Positions 1 through 7,873 of a stretch of DNA of 64,000 bases are shown in pieces; the first letter of the stretch is position 1, and the number at the start of each line of letters is the position of its first letter. Source of the stretch: Actinomycetota bacterium (GTDB lineage Bacteria > Actinomycetota > Actinomycetes > Mycobacteriales > Mycobacteriaceae); the NCBI GenBank assembly GCA_018268465.1, contig JAFDWN010000002.1, positions 221,154-285,153 on the forward strand, read 5' to 3'. A model generated the notes under the pieces. It was not told the origin of the DNA, did no database searches, and was given only the letters and a program-made list of their open reading frames with translations. Made by a program: the position numbers and the translations under genes.

Positions 1-101
1 TCCTCGAGACGTTCAAGGAGTTCCCGCCCCGGCACCCACCGGCAAGCTTCAGCGTCGACCAGGTCGTCGAGAAGCTGCACGAATTCCTGGCGAAGGACTG
101 A
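1..101 (+). CDS. Arylsulfatase, C-terminal end only (left-edge partial)
   Basis: This is the last 32 codons of a gene that begins before the window and ends at a TGA at 99-101. The readable tail contains FKEFPPRHPPASF followed by a short amphipathic end, which resembles the conserved C-terminus of type I sulfatases (recalled from family sequences, usually FKEFPPRQKPASF). The next gene starts 2 bp downstream, so the two are probably co-transcribed. The position beside a formylglycine-generating enzyme gene fits a sulfatase. The catalytic half is outside the window, so activity cannot be judged. Confidence 0.6.
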   Translation, partial: LETFKEFPPRHPPASFSVDQVVEKLHEFLAKD

Positions 102-103
102 AT

Positions 104-997
104 TTGCTCGACTCATGGAATGACGGACCGACGAAGTCGGCGATCGTCGACTTCGTCGGTCGGGCCGTCAACGAGGTGGCGCCCGAAGACCGCGTGGCCG
201 TCTTCGACAACGACGGCACCCTGTGGGTGGAGAAACCCGCGTACATCCAGCTGGACTTCCTGGTGCGCAGGCTGGCCGATCAGGCGGCCGCCGACCCTGC
301 GCTGAAGGACAAGCAGCCCTACACCGCCGCCGCATCCGGCGATCTGGCCTGGTTCGGCGACGCCGTCACCAAGCACTACAACGGCGATGACAGTGCACTG
401 AAAATGCTTGCCGGAGGCCTGCTTTCGGCCTACCAGGGGCTGTCCGTGGAGGACCACGCGGCGCGGGTGGTGTCGTTCTTCGACGACGCCCGCCATCCCA
501 CCCTCGACCGCCTGTACACCCAGTGCGGGTACCTGCCGATGGTGCAGCTGCTGCGTTACCTGGAGACCAACGGCTTCACCAACTACATCGTCTCCGGTGG
601 TGGCCGCGATTTCATGCGACCCGTCACGTCGCAGATGTACGGGGTACCCCCGGAGCGGGTGGTGGGCAGTTCGGTCGGGCTCGACTTCGTCGACGGCCAG
701 TTGGTCACCACGTCGAAGCCGGAGTTCCTCAACGACGGTCCGGTCAAACCGGTCCGGATCTGGGGCCGCACCGGGCGGCGACCCATCCTCGCGGCGGGAA
801 ATTCCAACGGCGACATCGAGATGCTGCAGTACACGGCCGCCGGATCCGGGCCCGCACTGGGCCTGCTCGTGCGCCACGACGACGCCGACCGCGAGTTCGA
901 CTACACCGCCGGCGCCGAGAAGGCCTTCGAGCTGGCCGCGTCGAACGGCTGGACGGTGGCCAGCATCCGCGACGACTGGGTGTCGGTCTTTGCCTAG
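104..997 (+). CDS. HAD-superfamily phosphatase
   Basis: The 297-residue protein has the haloacid-dehalogenase signature: motif I FDNDGTLW at about residues 34-41 with the nucleophile/acid pair D35 and D37, motif II around IVSGGG near residue 163, and a C-terminal GNSNGDIEM acidic motif near residue 232. It is a probable cytosolic phosphomonoesterase of the phosphoserine-phosphatase-like branch; the substrate is unknown. I chose the TTG at 104 because AAGGA lies 6 nt upstream and no ATG occurs in frame near the N-terminus. It starts 2 bp after the sulfatase stop and precedes the sulfatase-activating enzyme, so a link to sulfate-ester metabolism is inferred from position only. Confidence 0.8.
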   Translation: MLDSWNDGPTKSAIVDFVGRAVNEVAPEDRVAVFDNDGTLWVEKPAYIQLDFLVRRLADQAAADPALKDKQPYTAAASGDLAWFGDAVTKHYNGDDSALKMLAGGLLSAYQGLSVEDHAARVVSFFDDARHPTLDRLYTQCGYLPMVQLLRYLETNGFTNYIVSGGGRDFMRPVTSQMYGVPPERVVGSSVGLDFVDGQLVTTSKPEFLNDGPVKPVRIWGRTGRRPILAAGNSNGDIEMLQYTAAGSGPALGLLVRHDDADREFDYTAGAEKAFELAASNGWTVASIRDDWVSVFA

Positions 998-1044
998 TCT
1001 CATTCTCCTGTCCTCAGCGCGGTCTCGACGCGGTCAGGACGGCC

Positions 1045-1926
1045 GTGGCTGACGACCGGGTGTGGATCCCCGCACAGACAGCGGTGCTGGGCTCCGGCAG
1101 TCACTACCCCGAGGAAGCGCCGACCCGCGAGGTGACCGTCGACGGTTTCTGGATGCACAAACACCAGGTGACCAATGGGGACTTCACCCAATTCGTCGAC
1201 GCCACGGGCTATCTCACCGTCGCCGAACGTCCGCTGAACCCCGCCGACTATCCGGGGGCTCCACCGCAGAACCTGCAGCCGGGCTCGTTGGTATTCCGCC
1301 GCACTACCGGCCCGGTGGATCTGCGGCATCTGAGCCAGTGGTGGACCTGGACGCCGGGCGCCTGCTGGAACCATCCGCGCGGACCACGCTCGTCGGTCCG
1401 CGGCCGCGAGGACCACCCCGTGGTGCACGTCGCGTTCGAGGACGCGCAAGCCTATGCCGACTGGGCGGGTCTGGCGCTGCCCACCGAGGACGAGTGGGAA
1501 GTCGCCGCCCGCGGGGGTCTGCCCCACACGACCTACACCTGGGGTGACGAACCCGAACGCCGCGGCCGGCCACTGGCCAACTACTGGCACGGCGAATTCC
1601 CATACCTCCCCGACACGGGCTACGGCCAAAGCACGCCGGTCGGGAGCTTCCCACCCAACGACTACGGTCTGCACGATATGGCCGGAAATGTGTGGGAGTG
1701 GACCACCGACTGGTACGCAGACCCGCAATCAACCGAATCATGTTGCGCCGAAGACAGTTACGATCCCGCTCAGCCACAGTTCGCGGTGCCCCGCAAAGTG
1801 GTCAAGGGTGGGTCGTTCCTCTGCGCGGACAGCTACTGCATGCGCTACCGGCCCGCGGCACGACGACCCCAGGCAGTCGACACGGGGATGAGCCACATCG
1901 GCTTTCGCTGCATCGAGAGGGCCTGA
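1045..1926 (+). CDS. Formylglycine-generating enzyme (sulfatase activator)
   Basis: Formylglycine-generating enzymes oxidise the active-site cysteine of sulfatases (CxPxR) to formylglycine using O2 and copper. This 293-residue protein matches the usual bacterial length and carries the signature C-terminal active site FLCADSYCMRYRP with cysteines at about 260 and 265, plus the FGE/SUMF1 framework motifs LPTEDEWEVAARGG, DMAGNVWEWT and GGSF. The reading frame is open far upstream, but that part is low-complexity shadow of the previous gene. The GTG at 1045 has a weak purine-rich site (AGGA, 1036-1039) and gives the expected N-terminus (VWIPA..VLGS). It lies between sulfatase genes, whose products are its likely substrates. 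Confidence 0.9.
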   Translation: MADDRVWIPAQTAVLGSGSHYPEEAPTREVTVDGFWMHKHQVTNGDFTQFVDATGYLTVAERPLNPADYPGAPPQNLQPGSLVFRRTTGPVDLRHLSQWWTWTPGACWNHPRGPRSSVRGREDHPVVHVAFEDAQAYADWAGLALPTEDEWEVAARGGLPHTTYTWGDEPERRGRPLANYWHGEFPYLPDTGYGQSTPVGSFPPNDYGLHDMAGNVWEWTTDWYADPQSTESCCAEDSYDPAQPQFAVPRKVVKGGSFLCADSYCMRYRPAARRPQAVDTGMSHIGFRCIERA

Positions 1927-1981
1927 ACAGGCTCGTACATCCTGAGCACGCCCATCACGACCGTACGTTGAGAGGAACATC

Positions 1982-3400
1982 ATGCCCACCCCACCCGGTA
2001 CGCATATCCCCGCCCCGCTGTCGCCGGGCTGGGCAGCGGCGCTCAAACCCGGCCCGGTGGCCGGGACGGCGATCACCGAGGCCTACGCCCGCCTGGTCGC
2101 CAAGGATGCCTACTTCTGGGCCTGGCCGCTGGTGAACATGAACAACCGCAGGCACAAGCAGTCGCAGGTCAGCGCTCAGGTGATGGCCGGACCCCTTCCG
2201 CTGGCGCCGCTGAACACACTGGGCATGCTCACCGACTACATCGCCGCCGAGGAACGCCTCGTGGCCTGCCCCAATCAGGATGTGGTCTACGGCAGCGGAT
2301 TCGCCGCGCTGGACCAGACGCCGGTCGTCGTGCAGGTGCCCGATTTCGGCGACCGGTTCTGGGTCTACCAGGTGGTCGACAGCCGAACCGACGGCTTCGC
2401 CCGGATCGGTGCGATGTACGGCAGCCGGCCGGGGTTCTACCTGTTGGCCGGTCCCGGCTGGGACGCCGATGTCCCCGCCGGCATCACCGAGGTGTTCCGC
2501 GCCACCACACACACCGCCGCCGTGTTCCCGCGCGTCTTCCTCAACGACACGGACGCCGATCGAACCGCGATTCAGCCTGTGCTCCAACAGATCCTGATGT
2601 ATCCACTCGAAGACTACGACGGCGCGATGAAAACCATGGACTGGCATTCCCGCCCGACGCTGCCCAACCCGGACACCGGCGATGCCGAGACGAATTGGGT
2701 GCCGCCGGAAACGTTCTTCAACATGTTGCCGCTGGCGCTGGCCGATGCCCCGCCGTTGCCCGGCGAAGAGGCCCGCTACGCCCAGGTACTCGCCGTGCTC
2801 GACGCCGCGGCGCACGACCCCGCCCTGCGCTCAGCCATGGACGAGGCCGCCGCCGAGTCCGAACGCGAGCTGGTCAAGCCGTTGTTCCAGTTCGGAAACT
2901 ACGGGCTGAAACTCCCGCACCACTGGAGCACCGTCGACAACCCGGCGGCGTTCGGCACCGACTATTTCACCCGCACCGCGGTCGCCAAGTCGAACATCTT
3001 CGTCAACCAGCCCAAGGAGACGAAGTACTTCTACCAGGACCTCGATGCTGACGGACAGCGACTCAACGGCGCGAACCGGTACACGGTGACCTTCGGGCCG
3101 GGCGCGACGCCGCCGGTGGATGGGTTCTGGTCCTTGACGCTCTACAACGAGCACCACTTCTTCGCGCCCAACGTCCTCGGCCGGTATTCCCTGGGCACCA
3201 AGAACACCACGCTGCGCGCCGACGACGATGGGAGCCTGACGATCTACGTCCAGTCCGACGCACCCGACGACGAGCGCCGGGGCAATTGGCTGCCGGCACC
3301 CGCCGACGCGGACTTCACCCTCTACATCCGCGCCTATTGGCCCAGGGTCCCGGTGCTCGACGGTGGTTGGACGCCACCCCCGGTCAACCGCGTCGACTAG
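1982..3400 (+). CDS. DUF1254/DUF1214 domain protein
   Basis: The 472-residue protein has the two-part architecture of DUF1254 (about residues 60-200, with YVDSRTDGF-like and FWVYQVVD segments) followed by DUF1214 (about 340-465, with DGFWSLTLYNEHHFF and LGTKNTTLRADDDGS). The biochemical function of this family is not established as far as I know. There is no clear signal peptide, and the N-terminus is proline-rich (PTPPGTHIPAP). The ATG at 1982 follows GAGAGGAA by 4 nt. It lies in the same orientation behind the sulfatase activator and tail-to-tail with the sulfate transporter, sharing the 4 bases CTAG with it. A role with sulfated substrates is guesswork from position. Confidence 0.8.
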   Translation: MPTPPGTHIPAPLSPGWAAALKPGPVAGTAITEAYARLVAKDAYFWAWPLVNMNNRRHKQSQVSAQVMAGPLPLAPLNTLGMLTDYIAAEERLVACPNQDVVYGSGFAALDQTPVVVQVPDFGDRFWVYQVVDSRTDGFARIGAMYGSRPGFYLLAGPGWDADVPAGITEVFRATTHTAAVFPRVFLNDTDADRTAIQPVLQQILMYPLEDYDGAMKTMDWHSRPTLPNPDTGDAETNWVPPETFFNMLPLALADAPPLPGEEARYAQVLAVLDAAAHDPALRSAMDEAAAESERELVKPLFQFGNYGLKLPHHWSTVDNPAAFGTDYFTRTAVAKSNIFVNQPKETKYFYQDLDADGQRLNGANRYTVTFGPGATPPVDGFWSLTLYNEHHFFAPNVLGRYSLGTKNTTLRADDDGSLTIYVQSDAPDDERRGNWLPAPADADFTLYIRAYWPRVPVLDGGWTPPPVNRVD

Positions 3401-5127
3401 GGTCCGGCCGCGCCCGGCGTGTCGCCTCGCGCGGCGATCCAGCACTCACCCCGCTCGACGGCCTCCTCGATGGCACCGAAGACGCGATCGGTGGCGGGTA
3501 CGATCCCGTCGGGCCCCAGGACCCCGGTCACACCGCCCTTGGCCAGCACGTCGGCGGTCGCCGGACTGACACCCGCGATGATCAACCGGCCGCCGTTGGC
3601 GTTGAGGTCCCCTGCCCACTTCCGCAGCGCCTTGATGACCTTCGACGACGGCACGTCGGGCAGCGTCCGCATGCCGAGGACGACGACGGCCCGGTCCGAC
3701 GCGTCGGCCTTGGGCCACTCCTCGTCGATCCGTGGTACTTCGGCGAACAACCCGACCCCCGAGTACTGCAGCACGGTCACCGTGTTGCTCGCGACGGCGT
3801 CGGGGACCGGCGCGATCAGCCAGCCGCCGTCGGCGGCGCGGTCGAGCGCGATCAGTCCCGCACCCTTGGATGCCTGCACGCAATAGAGCACCAGCGAGGT
3901 CATCGCACCGATCAGGATCGCCGTGTGCAGCGGCAGTTGCGTGGTCGCCGCGAACGTGATGAGCATCGCCACCGCGGACACCGGCGCGGCACGCAACACC
4001 AGCGTGATGTCCGCCCACCGGCCCACCACCAGTTCGGCTCCGATCACCAGGATCAGACCGCCGATCACCGGCATCGGGATGAGCTGTGCCAGCGAGCCTG
4101 CGACCACCACCAGACCGGCCAGCCACAGCCCCGCGAAGATCCCCGCCCAACGGGTCTGGGCCCCGGCGGAGGTGGCCACCCCGGTGCGGGACAGCGAGCC
4201 GCCCGTCGGCAGGGCGCCGAAGAATCCGCCAGCGAGGTTGGCCGCGCCCTGGGCGACGAAATCACCCGACATGCTCGGCCGCCTGCCGTCTGGGTTGGGC
4301 ACCGCCGCCGAGATGCCCGCCGCCTGCGCCAATCCGACGAGCGCGATGGCCAGACCGCCGGCCAATAACTCCGGAACCGCGGAGAACGCCGGCAACGTCA
4401 GGGCGGGCAGCGCGTTGGGAATCGACGCGATGTCACCGACGGTCTCCACCTCGACGCGCGCCAAAGTCACGACCGCGGTCACCACCACCAGCGCGATCAG
4501 TGTCGCGAACGCCTCTGTCGGCTTGATGAGGCGGAACACCGCCCACACCGCGACGGTGCCCAGTGCCACCAGGCACGGCGCCAGCTGCCAGGACCCTATG
4601 TGCGCAAACGCGTCGATGAACTTTCCGATGGTGTTGTGGCTGTCCGGCCGATACCCGGTGGCATCTTTGACCACCCCGGCCACGATCTGCAGCGCGATTC
4701 CCGTGGTGAATCCGGTCATGACCGCGTTGGAGACGAAGTTCATGATGGAGCCGAACTTCAGTAGGCCGAACAGCAGCATCACCGCACCCGCCACCACGAC
4801 GAGGGCGGCGATGTTGGACGGGTTGGTGGGGTCGAGTCCCGCTGCGGTCAAGACACTTTGGGAGGTCAACGCCAGCGCGCTGGTCAATGTGGTGACCATG
4901 AGCACGGTGCGGGCGAACATCGACCCGACGATCGTGGACACGATGCCCGAGTACAGTCCCGCGACGGGGTTGAATCCGCCGATACTGGCGTAGGCCATTC
5001 CCTCGGGGATGGAGAACAGCCCGGTCACCAGGCCGGCGATCACGTCGCGGAACCGCGGCCGGCCCAGTGCGGAGGCAGCTCGCCGCATCCGGGTCCTACC
5101 CGAACCGGAGTCCGTTCCCGTAGTCAT
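3397..5127 (-). CDS. SulP-family anion (sulfate) permease with STAS domain
   Basis: This 576-residue protein has the SulP layout: a hydrophobic core of roughly 10-14 membrane segments (residues about 25-420) starting with the family motif IPEGMAYASIGGFNPVAGLY, then a cytoplasmic STAS domain (about 440-560). Family members move sulfate or related anions, sometimes coupled to H+ or Na+. Specificity cannot be read from sequence, but placement next to two arylsulfatases and their activating enzyme suggests handling of released sulfate. The start at 5127 gives an N-terminus just before the basic stretch RTRMRRAASALGRP. Its stop overlaps that of the DUF1254 gene. Confidence 0.9.
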   Translation of the reverse strand: MTTGTDSGSGRTRMRRAASALGRPRFRDVIAGLVTGLFSIPEGMAYASIGGFNPVAGLYSGIVSTIVGSMFARTVLMVTTLTSALALTSQSVLTAAGLDPTNPSNIAALVVVAGAVMLLFGLLKFGSIMNFVSNAVMTGFTTGIALQIVAGVVKDATGYRPDSHNTIGKFIDAFAHIGSWQLAPCLVALGTVAVWAVFRLIKPTEAFATLIALVVVTAVVTLARVEVETVGDIASIPNALPALTLPAFSAVPELLAGGLAIALVGLAQAAGISAAVPNPDGRRPSMSGDFVAQGAANLAGGFFGALPTGGSLSRTGVATSAGAQTRWAGIFAGLWLAGLVVVAGSLAQLIPMPVIGGLILVIGAELVVGRWADITLVLRAAPVSAVAMLITFAATTQLPLHTAILIGAMTSLVLYCVQASKGAGLIALDRAADGGWLIAPVPDAVASNTVTVLQYSGVGLFAEVPRIDEEWPKADASDRAVVVLGMRTLPDVPSSKVIKALRKWAGDLNANGGRLIIAGVSPATADVLAKGGVTGVLGPDGIVPATDRVFGAIEEAVERGECWIAARGDTPGAAGP

Positions 5128-5185
5128 CGGGTCTCAGCCTGCCACGCCCGCACTCTCGATGACATCACTCTCGCCGGTCCGGCGC

Positions 5186-7510
5186 CTACTCGCGGGCGAG
5201 CATGGCGTGGGCTTCGACCTCGGCGTTGACATAGTGGTCGCCGTCGACGGTGACGGTGACGTGGTCGATGCTCACCTGGTCGAGTTCGAAACCGGCGGGG
5301 TACTGCTTGCTGACCGGGTCGGCGGTGTCGCGGCCGACGCCCAACCCCTCACCGGCGAGGCTGAACTTGCCGGGCTGAGTGCGCAGCTCACCGGAGGCGG
5401 CCTCGGTCCCGTCGACGGACAGCCGCACGGTGCCGTGTGCCACGCCCGGCGGATCCTCGCCGTCCTTGACGAATTCGACGACAATCGAATGCTGCCCAGG
5501 GGCAACGGGATTCGGCGCTGACACCAGCGTCTCGTCGATACCCAGGAAGTTGTAGGCATAATGCAGGATGCCGCCCTTGAAGAACAGCGAATGCCCGCCG
5601 AACCGGCTGCCCTGTGCCATCAGCACCCCTGACGGCCCGTCGCCGGTGACCTCGATGTCCGCGCGGATCTTGTAGGACCGGTTGCGGATGTTCGGCGCGA
5701 CACCCTCGGGGATATCGGAAGTGCCTGGATAGTAGACGAATTCGGTCCGCCCGGTCGATGCCGACGGCCGCTCGTCGGTGAGGCGCTCCACCGGCGTGCG
5801 GTCGTCGAGCGGGAACACGTCGTTGCGTCCGGCGATGGCAAACCACATGCCGACCATCTCGCTGACCTTGTCGGGATGCTCGGCTGCCAGGTCGTGCATC
5901 TCGGCTCGGTCGACGTCGGTGTGATAGAGCTCCCAGGTGTCCGAACCGAAATTGCCTGCGCCGGAGAGCGCTCCGTGGCGTGCGACGATCTTCCAGCCCT
6001 CGTGGTACAGCGCCCGGGTGCCGAGCATCTCGTAGTACTGGGTCAGCCGGTTGCTGTCGGCGCCGGCCTCGTCGACCGAGTACTCCATCGACACCCCCTG
6101 GATGGGGTACTGGGTGACGCCCTTGATGGCGTCGGGTGGTGTGATGTCCAGCCAGTCGTAGATGGTCGGCACGATATCCACCGCGTGGTGATACTGATCG
6201 CGGAATTGCCCTGCCACCGAGGACATCCGGGCCGGCCAGGACAGGATCAGCGGATCGGCGATACCCCCCTCGAGGGTGTAACGCTTGAACATCTTGTAGG
6301 GGGTGTTGAAGGCCACCGCCCAGCCCGTCGGGTAGTGGTTGTAGGTGTCCGGACCGCCGAGGAGGTCCAGCTTGGCCAGGTTCTCGGCCAGGTCGTCGGG
6401 CCAGCCGTTGAAGAACTTGTTCTCGTTGACCGACCCGTTCGGGCTGCCCTCTCCGCTGGCGCCGTTGTCGGATACGACCACGATGATGGTGTTGTCCAGC
6501 TGGCCGGACTGCTCCAGATAGTCGACGAGGCGGCCCAATTCGTAGTCGGTGTAGCTGGAGAAGCCGGCATACACCTCGGCCATCCGCGCGAACAGGGCCT
6601 TCTCGTCGTCGTTGAGCTCCGCCCACGGACGCACCAGGTCGCCGGGGGAGATCACGTCGGGCGCGGGCCACGGATTGATGGGGGCCATCTCGGTGTCGGC
6701 GGGAACGACGCCGAGCTGCTTCATGCGCGCCAGGGCATTCTCCCGGTACACCTCATAACCGTCGTCGAAGGCGCCCTTGTACTTGTCGATCCACTCCTGG
6801 GGCGCGTGGTGCGGGGCGTGGTTGGCGCCGAACGCCAGATACATCAGCCACGGTTTGTCGGGATTGACCTGCTTACCGTCGCGGATGTACTGAATCGACA
6901 TGTCCACCAGGTCTTTCGACAGGTGGTAGCCGTCCTCCGGGAGGTAGGGCTGGTCGACGGTGTGGTTGTCGTGCACCAGGTCGGGGTACCACTGGTTGCT
7001 CTCGCCGCCGAGGAATCCGTAGTAGCGCTCGAACCCGCGGCCCAGCGGCCAGGTCCGCCGCGAGCCGCCCATGTTGGACTCGTTCTCCGGTGTGAGGTGC
7101 CACTTGCCCACGCAGTAGGTGCTGTACCCGTGCTCCAGCAGCACCTCGGCGACCGTGCCGGATTCCGGCGGAATGACCGCCGACTGGCCCGGATACCCCG
7201 AGGCGCCCTCTACGATGCAGGCCATCCCGTTGGTGTGGGCGTTGCGGCCGGTCAACAGGCTGGAGCGGGTGGGTGAACACAGCGCCGTGGTGTGCCAATT
7301 GGAGTAGCGCAGTCCGCGTTCGGCGATCCGGTTGAGCGTGGGCATCCCGATGAGACCGCCGAACGCGTCCCATGCGGCGATCCCGGTGTCATCCCAGACG
7401 ACATAGAGGACGTTGGGCGCCCCCGGTTTGGCCTGGGGAGGTTGGAACGGCGCCCAATCGGGCACCGAATCCCGCACGTCCATACTGATCACACCGTTGA
7501 ATCTGGCCAT
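5186..7510 (-). CDS. Arylsulfatase (type I, formylglycine-dependent)
   Basis: Complete 774-residue sulfatase of the long mycobacterial AtsA/AtsD type. The formylglycine motif CSPTR lies at residues 78-82 (C78 is the residue to be modified), metal-binding D40/D41 precede it, and GKWHL, HAPHH and SDNGASGEG motifs follow. It hydrolyses sulfate esters, probably in the cytosol because no signal peptide is visible. The C-terminal roughly 200 residues form a lectin-like beta-rich extension typical of this subgroup. It depends on the formylglycine-generating enzyme at 1045-1926. The neighbouring SulP gene is in the same orientation 58 bp downstream, so the two may share a transcript. Confidence 0.95.
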   Translation of the reverse strand: MARFNGVISMDVRDSVPDWAPFQPPQAKPGAPNVLYVVWDDTGIAAWDAFGGLIGMPTLNRIAERGLRYSNWHTTALCSPTRSSLLTGRNAHTNGMACIVEGASGYPGQSAVIPPESGTVAEVLLEHGYSTYCVGKWHLTPENESNMGGSRRTWPLGRGFERYYGFLGGESNQWYPDLVHDNHTVDQPYLPEDGYHLSKDLVDMSIQYIRDGKQVNPDKPWLMYLAFGANHAPHHAPQEWIDKYKGAFDDGYEVYRENALARMKQLGVVPADTEMAPINPWPAPDVISPGDLVRPWAELNDDEKALFARMAEVYAGFSSYTDYELGRLVDYLEQSGQLDNTIIVVVSDNGASGEGSPNGSVNENKFFNGWPDDLAENLAKLDLLGGPDTYNHYPTGWAVAFNTPYKMFKRYTLEGGIADPLILSWPARMSSVAGQFRDQYHHAVDIVPTIYDWLDITPPDAIKGVTQYPIQGVSMEYSVDEAGADSNRLTQYYEMLGTRALYHEGWKIVARHGALSGAGNFGSDTWELYHTDVDRAEMHDLAAEHPDKVSEMVGMWFAIAGRNDVFPLDDRTPVERLTDERPSASTGRTEFVYYPGTSDIPEGVAPNIRNRSYKIRADIEVTGDGPSGVLMAQGSRFGGHSLFFKGGILHYAYNFLGIDETLVSAPNPVAPGQHSIVVEFVKDGEDPPGVAHGTVRLSVDGTEAASGELRTQPGKFSLAGEGLGVGRDTADPVSKQYPAGFELDQVSIDHVTVTVDGDHYVNAEVEAHAMLARE

Positions 7511-7701
7511 CGAGCACCTCCCGTTAGATCCCTGCGCGGTTCGTCGCGGACAGCCGGGGCGAAGTTCCGGGGACGCACGTGCGGTGACGGCTCTGCACGC
7601 CGGCTCCTTCGACTCGGACGCCGGTTTGGACGACCTGTGCAGTCGACGCTAACCAGTCCCCCGGCCGTTGACATCACCCTAAACGGATGACCACCCGCTC
7701 A

Positions 7702-7723
7702 GGCCCGATCGGCCGATCGGGCC
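7702..7723. promoter_or_regulatory. Perfect 22-bp palindrome in the divergent intergenic region
   Basis: The 356-bp gap 7511-7866 separates the divergent arylsulfatase and CNNM genes. At its centre is a perfect palindrome, GGCCCGATCGG and its mirror, flanked by a second short inverted pair AAACGG (7681-7686) and CCGTTT (7722-7727). It could be a dimeric repressor operator or an RNA hairpin. No regulator gene adjoins it. The rest of the gap holds a putative -10 box and a small ORF, listed separately. Confidence 0.4.
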
Positions 7724-7751
7724 GTTTCCGCAGGCAACATGGTGAGCCCGC

Positions 7752-7757
7752 TATCCT
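7752..7757 (+). promoter_or_regulatory. Possible -10 box (TATCCT) for the CNNM operon
   Basis: TATCCT fits the mycobacterial TANNNT -10 pattern and stands 33 nt before the small ORF at 7790 and 110 nt before the CNNM start. There is no convincing -35 hexamer at 17-nt spacing; TTGACA at about 7668 is too far away. Confidence 0.3.
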
Positions 7758-7789
7758 CGGACCCGTACCGCAACGACGACGAGGAAAGA

Positions 7790-7873
7790 ATGCGCCGCGC
7801 TCCGAAGAAACCCCGAAGACCTGTCCCACCCCGGCCCCACGGGAATGAACGGCCGGAGGTGGGATCGTGCTGA
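7790..7873 (+). CDS. Small basic proline-rich ORF, 27 codons, possible leader peptide
   Basis: An ATG at 7790 follows a strong Shine-Dalgarno-like stretch GAGGAAAGA and opens a 27-residue ORF of composition RRAPKKPRRPVPPRPHG..., ending in Cys. Its TGA at 7871-7873 overlaps the GTG start of the CNNM gene (7867) by 7 bases, a layout that could couple their translation. The peptide has no recognised family. It may be a translated leader or chance; the ribosome site is better than that of many annotated genes in the window. Confidence 0.4.
   Translation: MRRAPKKPRRPVPPRPHGNERPEVGSC

Noticed and set aside
523..1044. N-terminal extension of the formylglycine-generating enzyme
   Set aside because: The extension overlaps the HAD gene out of frame and is arginine-rich without similarity; known bacterial enzymes start near VWIPA.
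7667..7690. TTGACA as a -35 element for the CNNM promoter
   Set aside because: No -10 hexamer lies at 16-19 nt spacing; the best -10 (7752) is about 80 bp away.
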